Shown here in pieces: positions 1-5,677 of a stretch of DNA of 6,406 nucleotides (position 1 is its first letter; the number at the start of each line of letters is the position of its first letter). Source of the DNA: Rhodovulum sulfidophilum (lineage in GTDB: Bacteria > Pseudomonadota > Alphaproteobacteria > Rhodobacterales > Rhodobacteraceae); assembly GCA_003241785.1 (NCBI GenBank), contig QFPW01000054.1, positions 1 to 6,406 on the forward strand, written 5' to 3'. The translations under genes and the position numbers were made by a program. Below the pieces are notes generated by a model. It made no database searches, was not told the origin of the DNA, and was given only the letters and a program-made list of their open reading frames with translations.

Positions 1-47
1 TTCTCGCGCGGGTGCCGAGTCAAGGATTCGCCGTCCGTGTCGCGCCG

Positions 48-64
48 CGACCAGCTCGGTCCAG
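48..64 (+). repeat. Direct repeat copy 1, left of the chromate operon
   Basis: The sequence CGACCAGCTCGGTCCAG matches 2618-2634 at 16 of 17 positions in the same orientation, and the bases just before both copies are similarly CGCGCC-rich. The two copies lie outside the chrB-like and chrA genes, one on each side. No transposase or integrase is seen, so calling it a mobility scar would be speculation. In GC-rich DNA a match of this length can occur by chance. Confidence 0.35.
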
Positions 65-282
65 ATTTCGCAACACGGAGATTCCCAAGACTACGGTATC
101 GGCTTCAATTGGCCCGGGCCCCTCGGCCAATATCATGGAGTCGACGCATCCGGCCCTGACCGGACCTTCGTGCCAGGCGCAGCGGATGACCGGTCCCAGC
201 CCTCATGGGTCATTCGGCGGTGGCGCAATTGCCGCGTTGCGGAACTCCGGGAACTAAGCGACCACGCGTCTCCGGATGACGT

Positions 283-319
283 GCGGCGCATTGACATGCG
301 CCGCCCTTTCTCCGAGGAT
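283..319 (+). promoter_or_regulatory. Candidate promoter and operator of the chromate operon
   Basis: A perfect inverted repeat, GCGGCGCA at 283-290 and TGCGCCGC at 297-304, encloses the six bases TTGACA (291-296), which is the consensus -35 hexamer. A 17-bp spacer then leads to GAGGAT (314-319), a weak -10 with three consensus matches. This would start transcription near 326 and leave a leader of about 80 bases before the first gene at 406. A repressor bound to the dyad would cover the -35 box. Known chr operons are chromate-inducible, and in some bacteria ChrB is the regulator. Whether the ChrB-like protein here binds this site is inference. Confidence 0.5.
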
Positions 320-405
320 CGTCCCATGGGGAAGCGCGATCTCCCCACGAGGCGACAGCCGAAGCTCGCGATCCAGCCAGTCCGAACCTTGGAGCTGTAT
401 CGAGC

Positions 406-1242
406 ATGCCCGCGCCCGACGCCATCACCCCGGAACGCCTCGCCAAACTCATCGGAACTCCGCGTTGTCCCACGCTTCTCGACGTGCGCGCCGAGAGCGT
501 CAGGGCGACGGATCCGCGTCTTCTGCCCGGGGCGCGCGCCCTGGAGCCTCGGGAGGCGACGACCGAGGGGCTGGCCGCCCTCGCCAGCGCGCTCGCGGGT
601 CCGGTGGTCGTCATCTGCGCCGAGGGCCACCGGCGCAGCCAAGGCGCGGCGGCGCTCCTGCGTAGCAGGGGAGTGGCGGCGGAGTATCTCGAGGGCGGTC
701 ACGCCGCCTGGACGGCGGCGGGGCTGCCGCTCGTCGACCCGACGAAGATCACCGCCCGGGACAGCGCGGGACGGAGCCTCTGGGTCACGCGATCCCGGCC
801 GAAGATCGACCGGATCGCCTGCCCCTGGCTGATCCGCCGGTTCGTCGACCCGCGCGCGGTCTTCCTCTTCGTGGCGCCGGCCGAGGTCGCCGGAGTCGCC
901 GATCTCTTCGGCGCCATGCCCTACGACATCGAAGGCGTGTTCTGGAGCCATCGCGACGACCGCTGCAGCTTCGATACGATGATCGCGGAATTCGGGCTCG
1001 CCATCCCGGCGCTCGACCGTCTCGCGACGATCGTCCGGGGGGCGGACACCAACCGGCTCGATCTCGCGCCGGAGGCGCCGGGGCTTCTCGCCGCCTCGCT
1101 CGGCCTCTCGCGCATGTACGCCGACGACCTCGAGCAGCTCGAGGCGGGTATGGCGCTCTACGACGCCTTCTACCGCTGGGCGCGCGATGCGACCGGCGAG
1201 ACGCATGACTGGCCCGCGCCCGGCGCGCGGGCCGCGCGATGA
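406..1242 (+). CDS. chrB: Rhodanese-ChrB fusion protein, chromate resistance
   Basis: This 278-residue protein has two parts. Residues about 5-110 are a rhodanese (sulfurtransferase) domain: LLDVR at 24-28, the active-site loop CAEGHRRS starting at Cys71, and EGGHAAW at 97-103. Residues about 120-265 are the ChrB C-terminal domain, with WVTRSRPKIDRIACPWLIRR, then a CSFD motif near 187, ADTNRLDL near 213, and a helical end rich in acidic residues. The usual N-terminal half of ChrB is absent, and the rhodanese takes its place. No signal peptide is seen, so it is probably cytoplasmic. ChrB proteins support chromate resistance and can regulate chr operons; sulfur transfer by Cys71 is plausible because the loop is intact, but its substrate is unknown. 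The start at 406 has GGAG 11 bases upstream and fits where the rhodanese begins. The stop overlaps the chrA start by four bases. Confidence 0.87.
   Translation: MPAPDAITPERLAKLIGTPRCPTLLDVRAESVRATDPRLLPGARALEPREATTEGLAALASALAGPVVVICAEGHRRSQGAAALLRSRGVAAEYLEGGHAAWTAAGLPLVDPTKITARDSAGRSLWVTRSRPKIDRIACPWLIRRFVDPRAVFLFVAPAEVAGVADLFGAMPYDIEGVFWSHRDDRCSFDTMIAEFGLAIPALDRLATIVRGADTNRLDLAPEAPGLLAASLGLSRMYADDLEQLEAGMALYDAFYRWARDATGETHDWPAPGARAAR
1211..1233 (+). promoter_or_regulatory. GC hairpin just before the chrA start
   Basis: GGCCCGCGC (1211-1219) and GCGCGGGCC (1225-1233) form a perfect 9-bp all-GC stem with a 5-base loop. It ends five bases before the chrA ATG at 1239, inside the last codons of the upstream gene. 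No Shine-Dalgarno sequence is visible in front of chrA. With the ATGA overlap, this suggests chrA is translated mainly by ribosomes finishing the upstream gene, which would melt the stem. A functional role is inference; such stems also arise from GC-rich codon use. Confidence 0.35.
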
Positions 1243-2612
1243 GCGCGGGACGGCCGGCCCATCGGACTCTCCGAGAGGCGACGCGGGTCTGGCTCCGGAT
1301 CGCGCTCCTCTCCTTCGGTGGACCGGCGGGACAGATCGCGGTGATGCATCGCGTCATCGTCGAGGAAAAGCGCTGGCTCGGGGATGGACGGTTCCTGCAC
1401 GCGCTCAACTTTTGCATGCTGCTCCCGGGGCCGGAGGCGCAGCAACTCGCGACCTATTTCGGCTGGCTGATGCACGGCGCGCGCGGCGGGCTGATCGCGG
1501 GCGCGTTGTTCGTGCTGCCCGGCGCCATCGCGATCATGGCGCTGAGCTGGCTCTACGTGCTGTTCGGTGAGGTCGGAATCGTCGCGGCGGCGTTCTTCGG
1601 GCTGAAGGCGGCCGTGCTCGCCATCGTGCTCAGCGCCGTGACCCGGCTCGGCTCGCGGACGCTGCGGAGCGGCCCCGCGCGGGCCATCGCCGTCGCCGCA
1701 TTCGTCGCGATCTTCTGTTTCGGCGTGCCGTTCCCGGTCATCATCCTCGTCGCCGGCCTGATCGGCTTTCTCGGCGCGCGGGCCGGATTGGCCGCGTTCC
1801 AGCCCGGCGCGGGCCATGGCGCGGGCGGCGCGGCGCATGTGCCCGACGCCGAGACCGTGCTCGGCGAGGAGGTGGCGAGCCTCTCCCCGGCCGCGCGGCG
1901 GGGCGCGTTCCGGGCCGGCCTCATCGCGCTCGCGCTCTGGCTCGTCCCGGTGGCCGCCCTGCTGGTGTTCGTCGAGCCGGGCGACGTCTTCCGGGACATC
2001 GCGCTCTTCTTCTCCCGCATGGCCGTGGTCACATTCGGCGGCGCCTACGCGGTGCTCGTCTATGTCGCGCAGCAGGCGGTGGAGGGCTATGGCTGGCTCG
2101 CGCCCGGCGAGATGCTCGACGGCCTCGGCATGGCCGAGACCACGCCCGGGCCGCTCATCATGGTGCTGCAGTTCGTTGGCTTCCTCGCGGCCTTCCGCGA
2201 AGCCGGCTGGGCCTCGCCGCTCCTCGCCGGCACGGTCGGCGGGCTGCTCGCGACCTGGGTCACCTTCGCGCCGTGCTTCGCCTGGATCTTTCTCGGCGCG
2301 CCCTACATCGAGGCGCTGCGCGGTAACCGGAGCCTCGGAGCGGCGCTCGCCGCCGTCTCGGCGGCGGTGGTCGGCGTGATCCTGAACCTCGCGGTCTGGT
2401 TCGCGATCCATGTGATCTTCCGCGAGGCGCGCGCGGTCGGCTTCGGGCCATTCTCGCTCGACCTGCCCGTCCCGGGCTCGATCGACTGGCTCGCGGCGGC
2501 GCTTTCGGTCGCGGCGCTCGTCGCCGTGTTCCGCTTCAAACTCGGGATCGCCGCGGTGCTCGGCGGCGCGGCGGCGACCGGCGCGCTGCTCTGGCTTGCG
2601 GGAGCTCGTTAG
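1239..2612 (+). CDS. chrA: Chromate efflux transporter ChrA, two-domain CHR family
   Basis: This is a 457-residue integral membrane protein of the long CHR family, which exports chromate from the cytoplasm. It has two homologous halves. The N-terminal half (about 10-180) carries LSFGGPAGQIAVMHR at 24-38 and LLPGPEAQQLATYFGW at 61-76. The C-terminal half (about 250-395) carries the matching FGGAYAVLVYV near 266-276 and TTPGPLIMVLQFVGF at 301-315. A hydrophilic linker at about 183-225 joins them, and two further hydrophobic segments close the protein. The length is usual for the family. The ATG overlaps the stop of the rhodanese-ChrB gene, so the two form one operon. The gene ends in TAG, 35 bases before the convergent ccdA stop. 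Confidence 0.95.
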   Translation: MSAGRPAHRTLREATRVWLRIALLSFGGPAGQIAVMHRVIVEEKRWLGDGRFLHALNFCMLLPGPEAQQLATYFGWLMHGARGGLIAGALFVLPGAIAIMALSWLYVLFGEVGIVAAAFFGLKAAVLAIVLSAVTRLGSRTLRSGPARAIAVAAFVAIFCFGVPFPVIILVAGLIGFLGARAGLAAFQPGAGHGAGGAAHVPDAETVLGEEVASLSPAARRGAFRAGLIALALWLVPVAALLVFVEPGDVFRDIALFFSRMAVVTFGGAYAVLVYVAQQAVEGYGWLAPGEMLDGLGMAETTPGPLIMVLQFVGFLAAFREAGWASPLLAGTVGGLLATWVTFAPCFAWIFLGAPYIEALRGNRSLGAALAAVSAAVVGVILNLAVWFAIHVIFREARAVGFGPFSLDLPVPGSIDWLAAALSVAALVAVFRFKLGIAAVLGGAAATGALLWLAGAR

Positions 2613-2617
2613 CGCGC

Positions 2618-2634
2618 CGACCAGCTCGGCCCAG
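2618..2634 (+). repeat. Direct repeat copy 2, right of the chromate operon
   Basis: CGACCAGCTCGGCCCAG differs from the copy at 48-64 by one base. It lies just after the chrA stop and overlaps the left arm of the hairpin at 2624-2646. The left copy lacks a matching right arm, so the sharing is not simply two copies of one terminator. Confidence 0.35.
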
Positions 2635-2646
2635 CTCCGGCCGAGC
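2624..2646. terminator. Hairpin between convergent chrA and ccdA, possible two-way terminator
   Basis: GCTCGGCC (2624-2631) and GGCCGAGC (2639-2646) make a perfect 8-bp stem with a 7-base loop. It fills most of the 35-bp gap between the chrA stop and the ccdA stop, where a terminator serving both strands is expected. Neither side has a T-run, so it is not a textbook intrinsic terminator; it may work with Rho or only block read-through weakly. Confidence 0.5.
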
Positions 2647-2647
2647 C

Positions 2648-3361
2648 TCAGAACCGCGTGGTGAGGTCCACGAGCCAGGACGGCGCGACCCGGATCATCT
2701 CGGCTTCGAGCGCCTTGTCGAGACCCGAGAGCACGAGGCCGCCCGCGAGAACGAGCAGCGCGCCGAAGGCGCCCTTGCCCCAGCCCGCGCCGGCGCGCAT
2801 GGTCCCGCGCCACCGCGTCAGGGTCTCCCGCGACAGGACGCCGAGGCCGAGCAACGGCAGCGAGGCGCCGAGGCCGAAGATCGCCATGGTGAGCGCGGCG
2901 CGGCCGAGGTCCTCGCCGGTCGCGGCGAGCAGGGACGCCGCGCCGAGCGTGGGCCCCACGCAGGGCGCCCAGACCGCGCCGAGCACCAGGCCGAGGCCGA
3001 ACTGGCCGCCGAGGCCCTTCTCGGAATGGCGCCCGAGCCGGCGATCGGCCCAGTCCGACACCGGCGCCGCCGCCATGGCGAACCGGGTCTGGAAGGCCGG
3101 CACCAGCAGGACAAGGCCGACGCCGACGAGCGCGACCCCGCCGAGGGCGCGGAAGAAGGCGCCGTCGAGGCCGAGCGCGAAGCCGATCGTCGCCACGAAG
3201 AGCCCGATCACGGTGAAGGAGAGCGTCAGTCCGGCCGCGAGCGCCGCCGGGCCGAAACGGTGTTCGGAAACGGCCGCGCCGAGCACGATCGGCAGGAGCG
3301 GCAGGACGCAGGGCGAGAGGATCGACAGGAGCCCGGCGAGAAAGGCCAGCGCGAGGGTCAT
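2648..3361 (-). CDS. ccdA: CcdA-type membrane thiol-disulfide electron carrier
   Basis: This 237-residue protein has about six membrane segments and belongs to the CcdA/DsbD-beta family, which passes electrons from cytoplasmic thioredoxin across the inner membrane to periplasmic thiol proteins. The two reactive cysteines are in family motifs: SPCVLPLLP with Cys18 in the first span and WAPCVGPTLG with Cys134 in the fourth. The length is that of a standalone CcdA. The ATG at 3361 was chosen because it overlaps the stop of the upstream thioredoxin-like gene by four bases and the hydrophobic N-terminus begins at once; the same frame runs open further upstream, but that part is arginine-rich and is the antisense shadow of the neighbour. 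GGAG lies ten bases before the ATG. It is the last gene of a three-gene operon, and its likely partner is the exported thioredoxin encoded just before it. Confidence 0.9.
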   Translation of the reverse strand: MTLALAFLAGLLSILSPCVLPLLPIVLGAAVSEHRFGPAALAAGLTLSFTVIGLFVATIGFALGLDGAFFRALGGVALVGVGLVLLVPAFQTRFAMAAAPVSDWADRRLGRHSEKGLGGQFGLGLVLGAVWAPCVGPTLGAASLLAATGEDLGRAALTMAIFGLGASLPLLGLGVLSRETLTRWRGTMRAGAGWGKGAFGALLVLAGGLVLSGLDKALEAEMIRVAPSWLVDLTTRF

Positions 3362-3747
3362 CGCAGCACGGCTCCGAGCACCTCGCGGAGGGCGTCGGGC
3401 TGGGTCTCGCCGACCGAACGGGCGACCTCCTCCTCGCCCCGGAAGAGGATCATCGTGCTCTGGTGCCGGACGTCGAAGGCGCGCAGCGTGTCGCCGCCCT
3501 CGTCGAAATCGACGTTCAGCCAGACCAGGTCGGCGAATTCGGGCGCTGCCAGCAGCTCGGGCAGGACGCGCTTCTGCGCCCGGCAGGTTCCGCACCAGGG
3601 CGCCGTGACATGGACGAGGATCGGCCGCCCCTCCGCCTGGGCGGCCTCGAAGGCGGCGGCGTCGAAGGCGATGCTCTCGGCGGAGGTGGCGGGAAGCGAC
3701 AGCGTGAGAAGCGCCGCCACGGCGAGGAGCGCGCGTCGTGTGATCAT
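3358..3747 (-). CDS. Exported thioredoxin-like protein
   Basis: This 129-residue protein has a signal peptide at about 1-23 (ITRR, a leucine/alanine core, then a small-residue TSA site) followed by a thioredoxin fold. The redox motif is WCGTC, with Cys52 and Cys55, in the usual place after the first core strand (RPILVHVTAP). The segment RHQSTMILF at 94-102 aligns with the usual cis-proline loop but has serine in place of that proline. It should act in the periplasm and be kept reduced by the CcdA protein encoded next to it, an arrangement equivalent to a split DsbD. AAGGA ten bases upstream supports the ATG at 3747. The frame is open further upstream, but that extension is not protein-like. 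Its substrate cannot be read from the sequence; metal-modified or oxidised thiols are the contextual guess, and cytochrome c maturation is the alternative. Confidence 0.85.
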   Translation of the reverse strand: MITRRALLAVAALLTLSLPATSAESIAFDAAAFEAAQAEGRPILVHVTAPWCGTCRAQKRVLPELLAAPEFADLVWLNVDFDEGGDTLRAFDVRHQSTMILFRGEEEVARSVGETQPDALREVLGAVLR

Positions 3748-3776
3748 CGGAAATGGGTCCTTGCAGGCTGGAAAGG

Positions 3777-4172
3777 TCAGGCGGGCGTCGCGGCGCCGCC
3801 GGGAGCGAAGAGGTCGAAGATCGGGCCGATCGCGTCCCGCGCCGCCTCCGGCGCGGTGATGGCGAGGCGCGCCGCGGTGGCGTCGCGGGTGAGGTCGAAG
3901 GTCAGGAAGGCGCAGCACGCGCGTTCCTCGGCCACCAGCGCGGTCAGCTCCTCGAAAGCCTCGGGCGCGTAGACCAGCCGCGTCGCCAGCGGCGCGCGTT
4001 CGACCGCGCGCAGATGCCGGCGCGCGAGGTCCGCGAGCTCGGCCGCGCGGCGCCGGAAGCTCTCGGCCCCGAGCGCGCAGGCGATCACCGGAGTGTCGGC
4101 CCGGGATCCGCCGCTCCGGCAATCGGCCGGCATCGAAGGTTGCCTGGCCAGCGCCGCGTTGGTCGTGATCAT
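3777..4172 (-). CDS. Small Cys-Cys protein of unknown function, first gene of the MerR-controlled operon
   Basis: I cannot assign a function to this 131-residue soluble protein. It has no signal peptide or membrane span. Residues about 35-55 are helical and arginine-rich. The core at about 66-122 is most telling: VYAPEAFEELTALVAEERACCAFLTFDL, with adjacent Cys86-Cys87, followed by ARLAITAPEAARDAI. I recall a glutamate-rich helix ending in RxCCxFLxF from small uncharacterised bacterial proteins. Two more cysteines are at 18 and 32. A vicinal cysteine pair beside a MerR-type sensor suggests binding of a soft metal or metalloid, but that is inference. GGGGAG eight bases before the ATG at 4172 fixes the start; the frame runs open upstream across the divergent regulator gene, which is an antisense artefact. 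The next gene starts 29 bases beyond its stop. Confidence 0.75.
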   Translation of the reverse strand: MITTNAALARQPSMPADCRSGGSRADTPVIACALGAESFRRRAAELADLARRHLRAVERAPLATRLVYAPEAFEELTALVAEERACCAFLTFDLTRDATAARLAITAPEAARDAIGPIFDLFAPGGAATPA

Positions 4173-4207
4173 GTCATCCGCTCCCCGGTTGTGCGTCCGA
4201 TGGCGGC

Positions 4208-4238
4208 AAGCTACTTCCTCAAGCAACTTGAGGAGCAA
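4208..4238 (-). promoter_or_regulatory. MerR-type promoter and operator for the leftward operon
   Basis: TCCTCAAGCAACTTGAGGA (4216-4234) is a perfect inverted repeat with 8-base arms and a 3-base centre. Read on the minus strand, TTGCTC (4238-4233) makes a -35 box and TAGCTT (4213-4208) a -10 box, with exactly 19 bases between them, and the dyad fills that spacer. A 19-20 bp spacer holding the operator is the hallmark of promoters activated by MerR-family proteins, which untwist the DNA to bring the boxes into register. The CCTCAAG/CTTGAGG arms resemble the SoxR box and other MerR-family operators. Transcription would start near 4201, about 28 bases before the Cys-Cys gene. Confidence 0.75.
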
Positions 4239-4244
4239 GCGACG

Positions 4245-4709
4245 ATGCGACACGAAGCCGTGAGGCCGAACGGGCTGGTCATCGGCGAGCTGGCGGCGCG
4301 CACCGGCTGCTCGGCGCCGACGATCCGCTTTTACGAGGAGATCGGGCTCATCCCGAAGGCGGCGCGGACCGAGGGCGGCCGGCGCAGCTTCTCGGAGGCG
4401 GATGTCGAACGTCTGGTCTTCATCCGCCGCTGCCGGGATTTCGGCTTCTCCGTGGAGCAGGTGCGCGATCTCCTCGCGCTCTCGGCCAGCCGCGAGCGGA
4501 ACTGCTTCGAAGCCCGCGACCTCGCCAGCGCGCATCTCCAGAGCGTGCGACGGAAGATGGCCGAGATGGCCGCGCTCGAACGCGACCTCGAGGCTTTCGT
4601 CCGGCGCTGCGACCAGGAATGCGCCGGCGGTCCGGCCGCCGATTGCGTCATCCTCGACGACCTCGCCGATCCCGGGTGCCGTCGCGCCGGGGGCTGTGGT
4701 GGGAGCTGA
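4245..4709 (+). CDS. MerR-family metal- or redox-sensing transcriptional regulator
   Basis: This is a 154-residue regulator with the MerR winged helix-turn-helix at about 10-80 (VIGELAARTGCSAPTIRFYEE, then IGLIPKAART and RRSFSEADVERLVFIRR), a long dimer helix at about 89-120, and a Cys-rich end. Cys87 and Cys122 are 35 residues apart, the same spacing as the mercury ligands Cys82 and Cys117 of MerR. Beyond them come Cys126, Cys134, Cys145 and Cys151. The tail QECAGGPAADCVILDDL differs from both MerR and the SoxR iron-sulfur motif, so the inducer is uncertain. The ATG at 4245 has GAGGAG nine bases upstream. An in-frame ATG at 4200 would make the first 15 codons from the operator itself, so I reject it. 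It is divergent from the three-gene operon it probably controls, and the operator also overlaps its own leader, so autoregulation is likely. Confidence 0.9.
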   Translation: MRHEAVRPNGLVIGELAARTGCSAPTIRFYEEIGLIPKAARTEGGRRSFSEADVERLVFIRRCRDFGFSVEQVRDLLALSASRERNCFEARDLASAHLQSVRRKMAEMAALERDLEAFVRRCDQECAGGPAADCVILDDLADPGCRRAGGCGGS

Positions 4710-4711
4710 GG

Positions 4712-5677
4712 CTAGGCCGGGCGGGCCGCCCGCGCGCCACCGAGGCGCGGCATCACCCGGATGTAGCAGAGCTCGGCGAGAAGCTCGACCAGGGTCTGGG
4801 CGACGATGATCGCGGGAAGGACCGGAGCGCCGCCCGGCACTGCCAGCGCGAGGGGAAGCACGACCAGAGAATTGCGCGTGGCGCTGGAGAAGGCGACCGC
4901 GCGGGAGGCGGGCGCGCTCAGCCGCGCGGCTCGGGCGACAGCCCATCCCAGCGCGGGCGCCACGACCGCGAAGGCGATGTAGAGCGGCAGCGCTGCGAGC
5001 GCCGGTCCGAGCGCGTGGTCCAGAAGCGGCGTCGTCGCCGCGACCACCAGCAGCAGGACCAACGCCGTGGCGGGCACCGGAAGCAGGCCGAGCGCGCCGA
5101 AGAGGCGCTCGCCTGTCGCGCTCCGTCCGGCCCAGTGCCGAACGAGCGCCGCCAGCACCAGCGGAGCGAGGATGAGCCCGAGAAAGGCCTCGACGAACGG
5201 GCCGACACTGACGAGCGCGCCGGCGGCCTCGCCGAGCAGCACGGTCAGGTAGATCGGAAGCAGCAGGAGCTGCGCGACCAGAAGAAGCGGCGTGGCGGCG
5301 AGCAGCGACCGGGCGTCGCCTCGGCCAAGCTGGCAGAATGTGACCACGTAGTCGATGCAGGGCGTGAGCAGGACCATGGCGACCCCGAGCCGGACCAGCG
5401 GGTCGTCCGGCGCGAACCAGAGAAGACCCGCGACCAGAAGCGGCAGGATCAGGAAGTTGCTCGCCAGCAGCGCCGCGAGGAACCTCCCGCTCCGGAAGCC
5501 GCGCCAGAGTTCGGGGATCGGCACCTGAAGGAAGGTGACGAAGAGCATGAATGCGATCGCGGGGTTGATCGAGGCGTCCCATCGCTCCGTCACGGGAAGC
5601 AGTCGCGCCACCGCGAAGCCCAGCACGACCGCGCCGAGGTAGATCCAGATCTGCCGCCTCTCCAGTAGCCCCGCCAA
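4712..5677 (-). CDS. Acr3/BASS-family efflux permease, probable arsenite exporter
   Basis: This protein of about 321 residues has some ten hydrophobic spans and belongs to the bile-acid/arsenite/riboflavin transporter superfamily. Diagnostic stretches, numbered from the chosen start, are INPAIAFMLFVTFLQVPI near 37-54, TPCIDYVVTFCQLGRGDA near 105-122, whose Cys107 matches the conserved cysteine of the Acr3 TPC motif, and FSSATRNSLVVLPLAL near 263-278. Relatives with the CIDYVV version are often annotated as arsenic resistance proteins, so arsenite or antimonite export is likely, but another anion is possible. The start is uncertain. The frame is open to an ATG at 5773, but that lacks a ribosome binding site and its first 30 residues are not family-like. 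I chose the TTG at 5677, preceded by GGGGAG four bases away, just before the conserved LERRQIWIY. A GTG at 5701 is the alternative. The stop is two bases from the convergent regulator's stop. Confidence 0.8.
   Translation of the reverse strand: MAGLLERRQIWIYLGAVVLGFAVARLLPVTERWDASINPAIAFMLFVTFLQVPIPELWRGFRSGRFLAALLASNFLILPLLVAGLLWFAPDDPLVRLGVAMVLLTPCIDYVVTFCQLGRGDARSLLAATPLLLVAQLLLLPIYLTVLLGEAAGALVSVGPFVEAFLGLILAPLVLAALVRHWAGRSATGERLFGALGLLPVPATALVLLLVVAATTPLLDHALGPALAALPLYIAFAVVAPALGWAVARAARLSAPASRAVAFSSATRNSLVVLPLALAVPGGAPVLPAIIVAQTLVELLAELCYIRVMPRLGGARAARPA
4718..4732. other. GC-rich palindrome at the convergent gene ends
   Basis: CGGGCGGGCCGCCCG is a perfect inverted repeat around one central base, lying in the last codons of the Acr3-like gene and just after the stop of the MerR-type gene. 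The two genes converge with a two-base gap, so it could impede read-through in both directions. There is no T-run, and a usable RNA stem would need several central bases unpaired, so this is weak. Confidence 0.25.

Larger units (their letters stand above)
1..405. other. Intergenic region upstream of the chromate operon, no supportable gene
   Basis: I find no convincing gene in these bases. Open frames exist on both strands, but they are low-complexity or lack a start, a ribosome binding site or a recognisable domain. The composition is slightly less GC-rich than the genes to the right. Structures visible are an inverted repeat ATTGGCC/GGCCAAT with a 10-base loop (108-131), an 8-bp inverted repeat around a TTGACA (283-304, annotated separately), and a smaller one, TGGGGA/TCCCCA with a 9-base loop (327-347), that would fall in the chr leader RNA. 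The 108-131 stem could be the end of a transcript entering from the left, but it has no T-run. A 17-bp sequence at 48-64 recurs at 2618-2634. Confidence 0.6.

Noticed and set aside
20..136. Minus-strand mini-ORF of 38 codons whose product begins MILAEGPGPI
   Set aside because: The composition looks somewhat protein-like, but there is no ribosome binding site I trust and no recognisable family, and it could equally be a gene remnant or chance.
133..1206. Minus-strand open frame of 357 codons opposite the rhodanese-ChrB gene
   Set aside because: Arg/Asp/Glu-rich low-complexity antisense frame with no domain; the plus strand has a clear two-domain protein.
1170..2813. Long open frame of 547 codons on the minus strand
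   Set aside because: It lies antisense to chrA and is full of Arg, Glu, Asp and His, the typical product of reading a GC-rich membrane protein gene backwards. It has no domain and also crosses the terminator-like hairpin.
4216..4234. Operator read as evidence that the regulator is SoxR
   Set aside because: The arms match the SoxR box, but the centre is 3 bases instead of 4 and the protein lacks the SoxR C-x2-C-x-C-x5-C cluster motif.
4200..4244. Upstream in-frame ATG giving the MerR-type regulator 15 more residues
   Set aside because: Those codons consist of the operator and ribosome binding site; GAGGAG at 4230-4235 fits the ATG at 4245.
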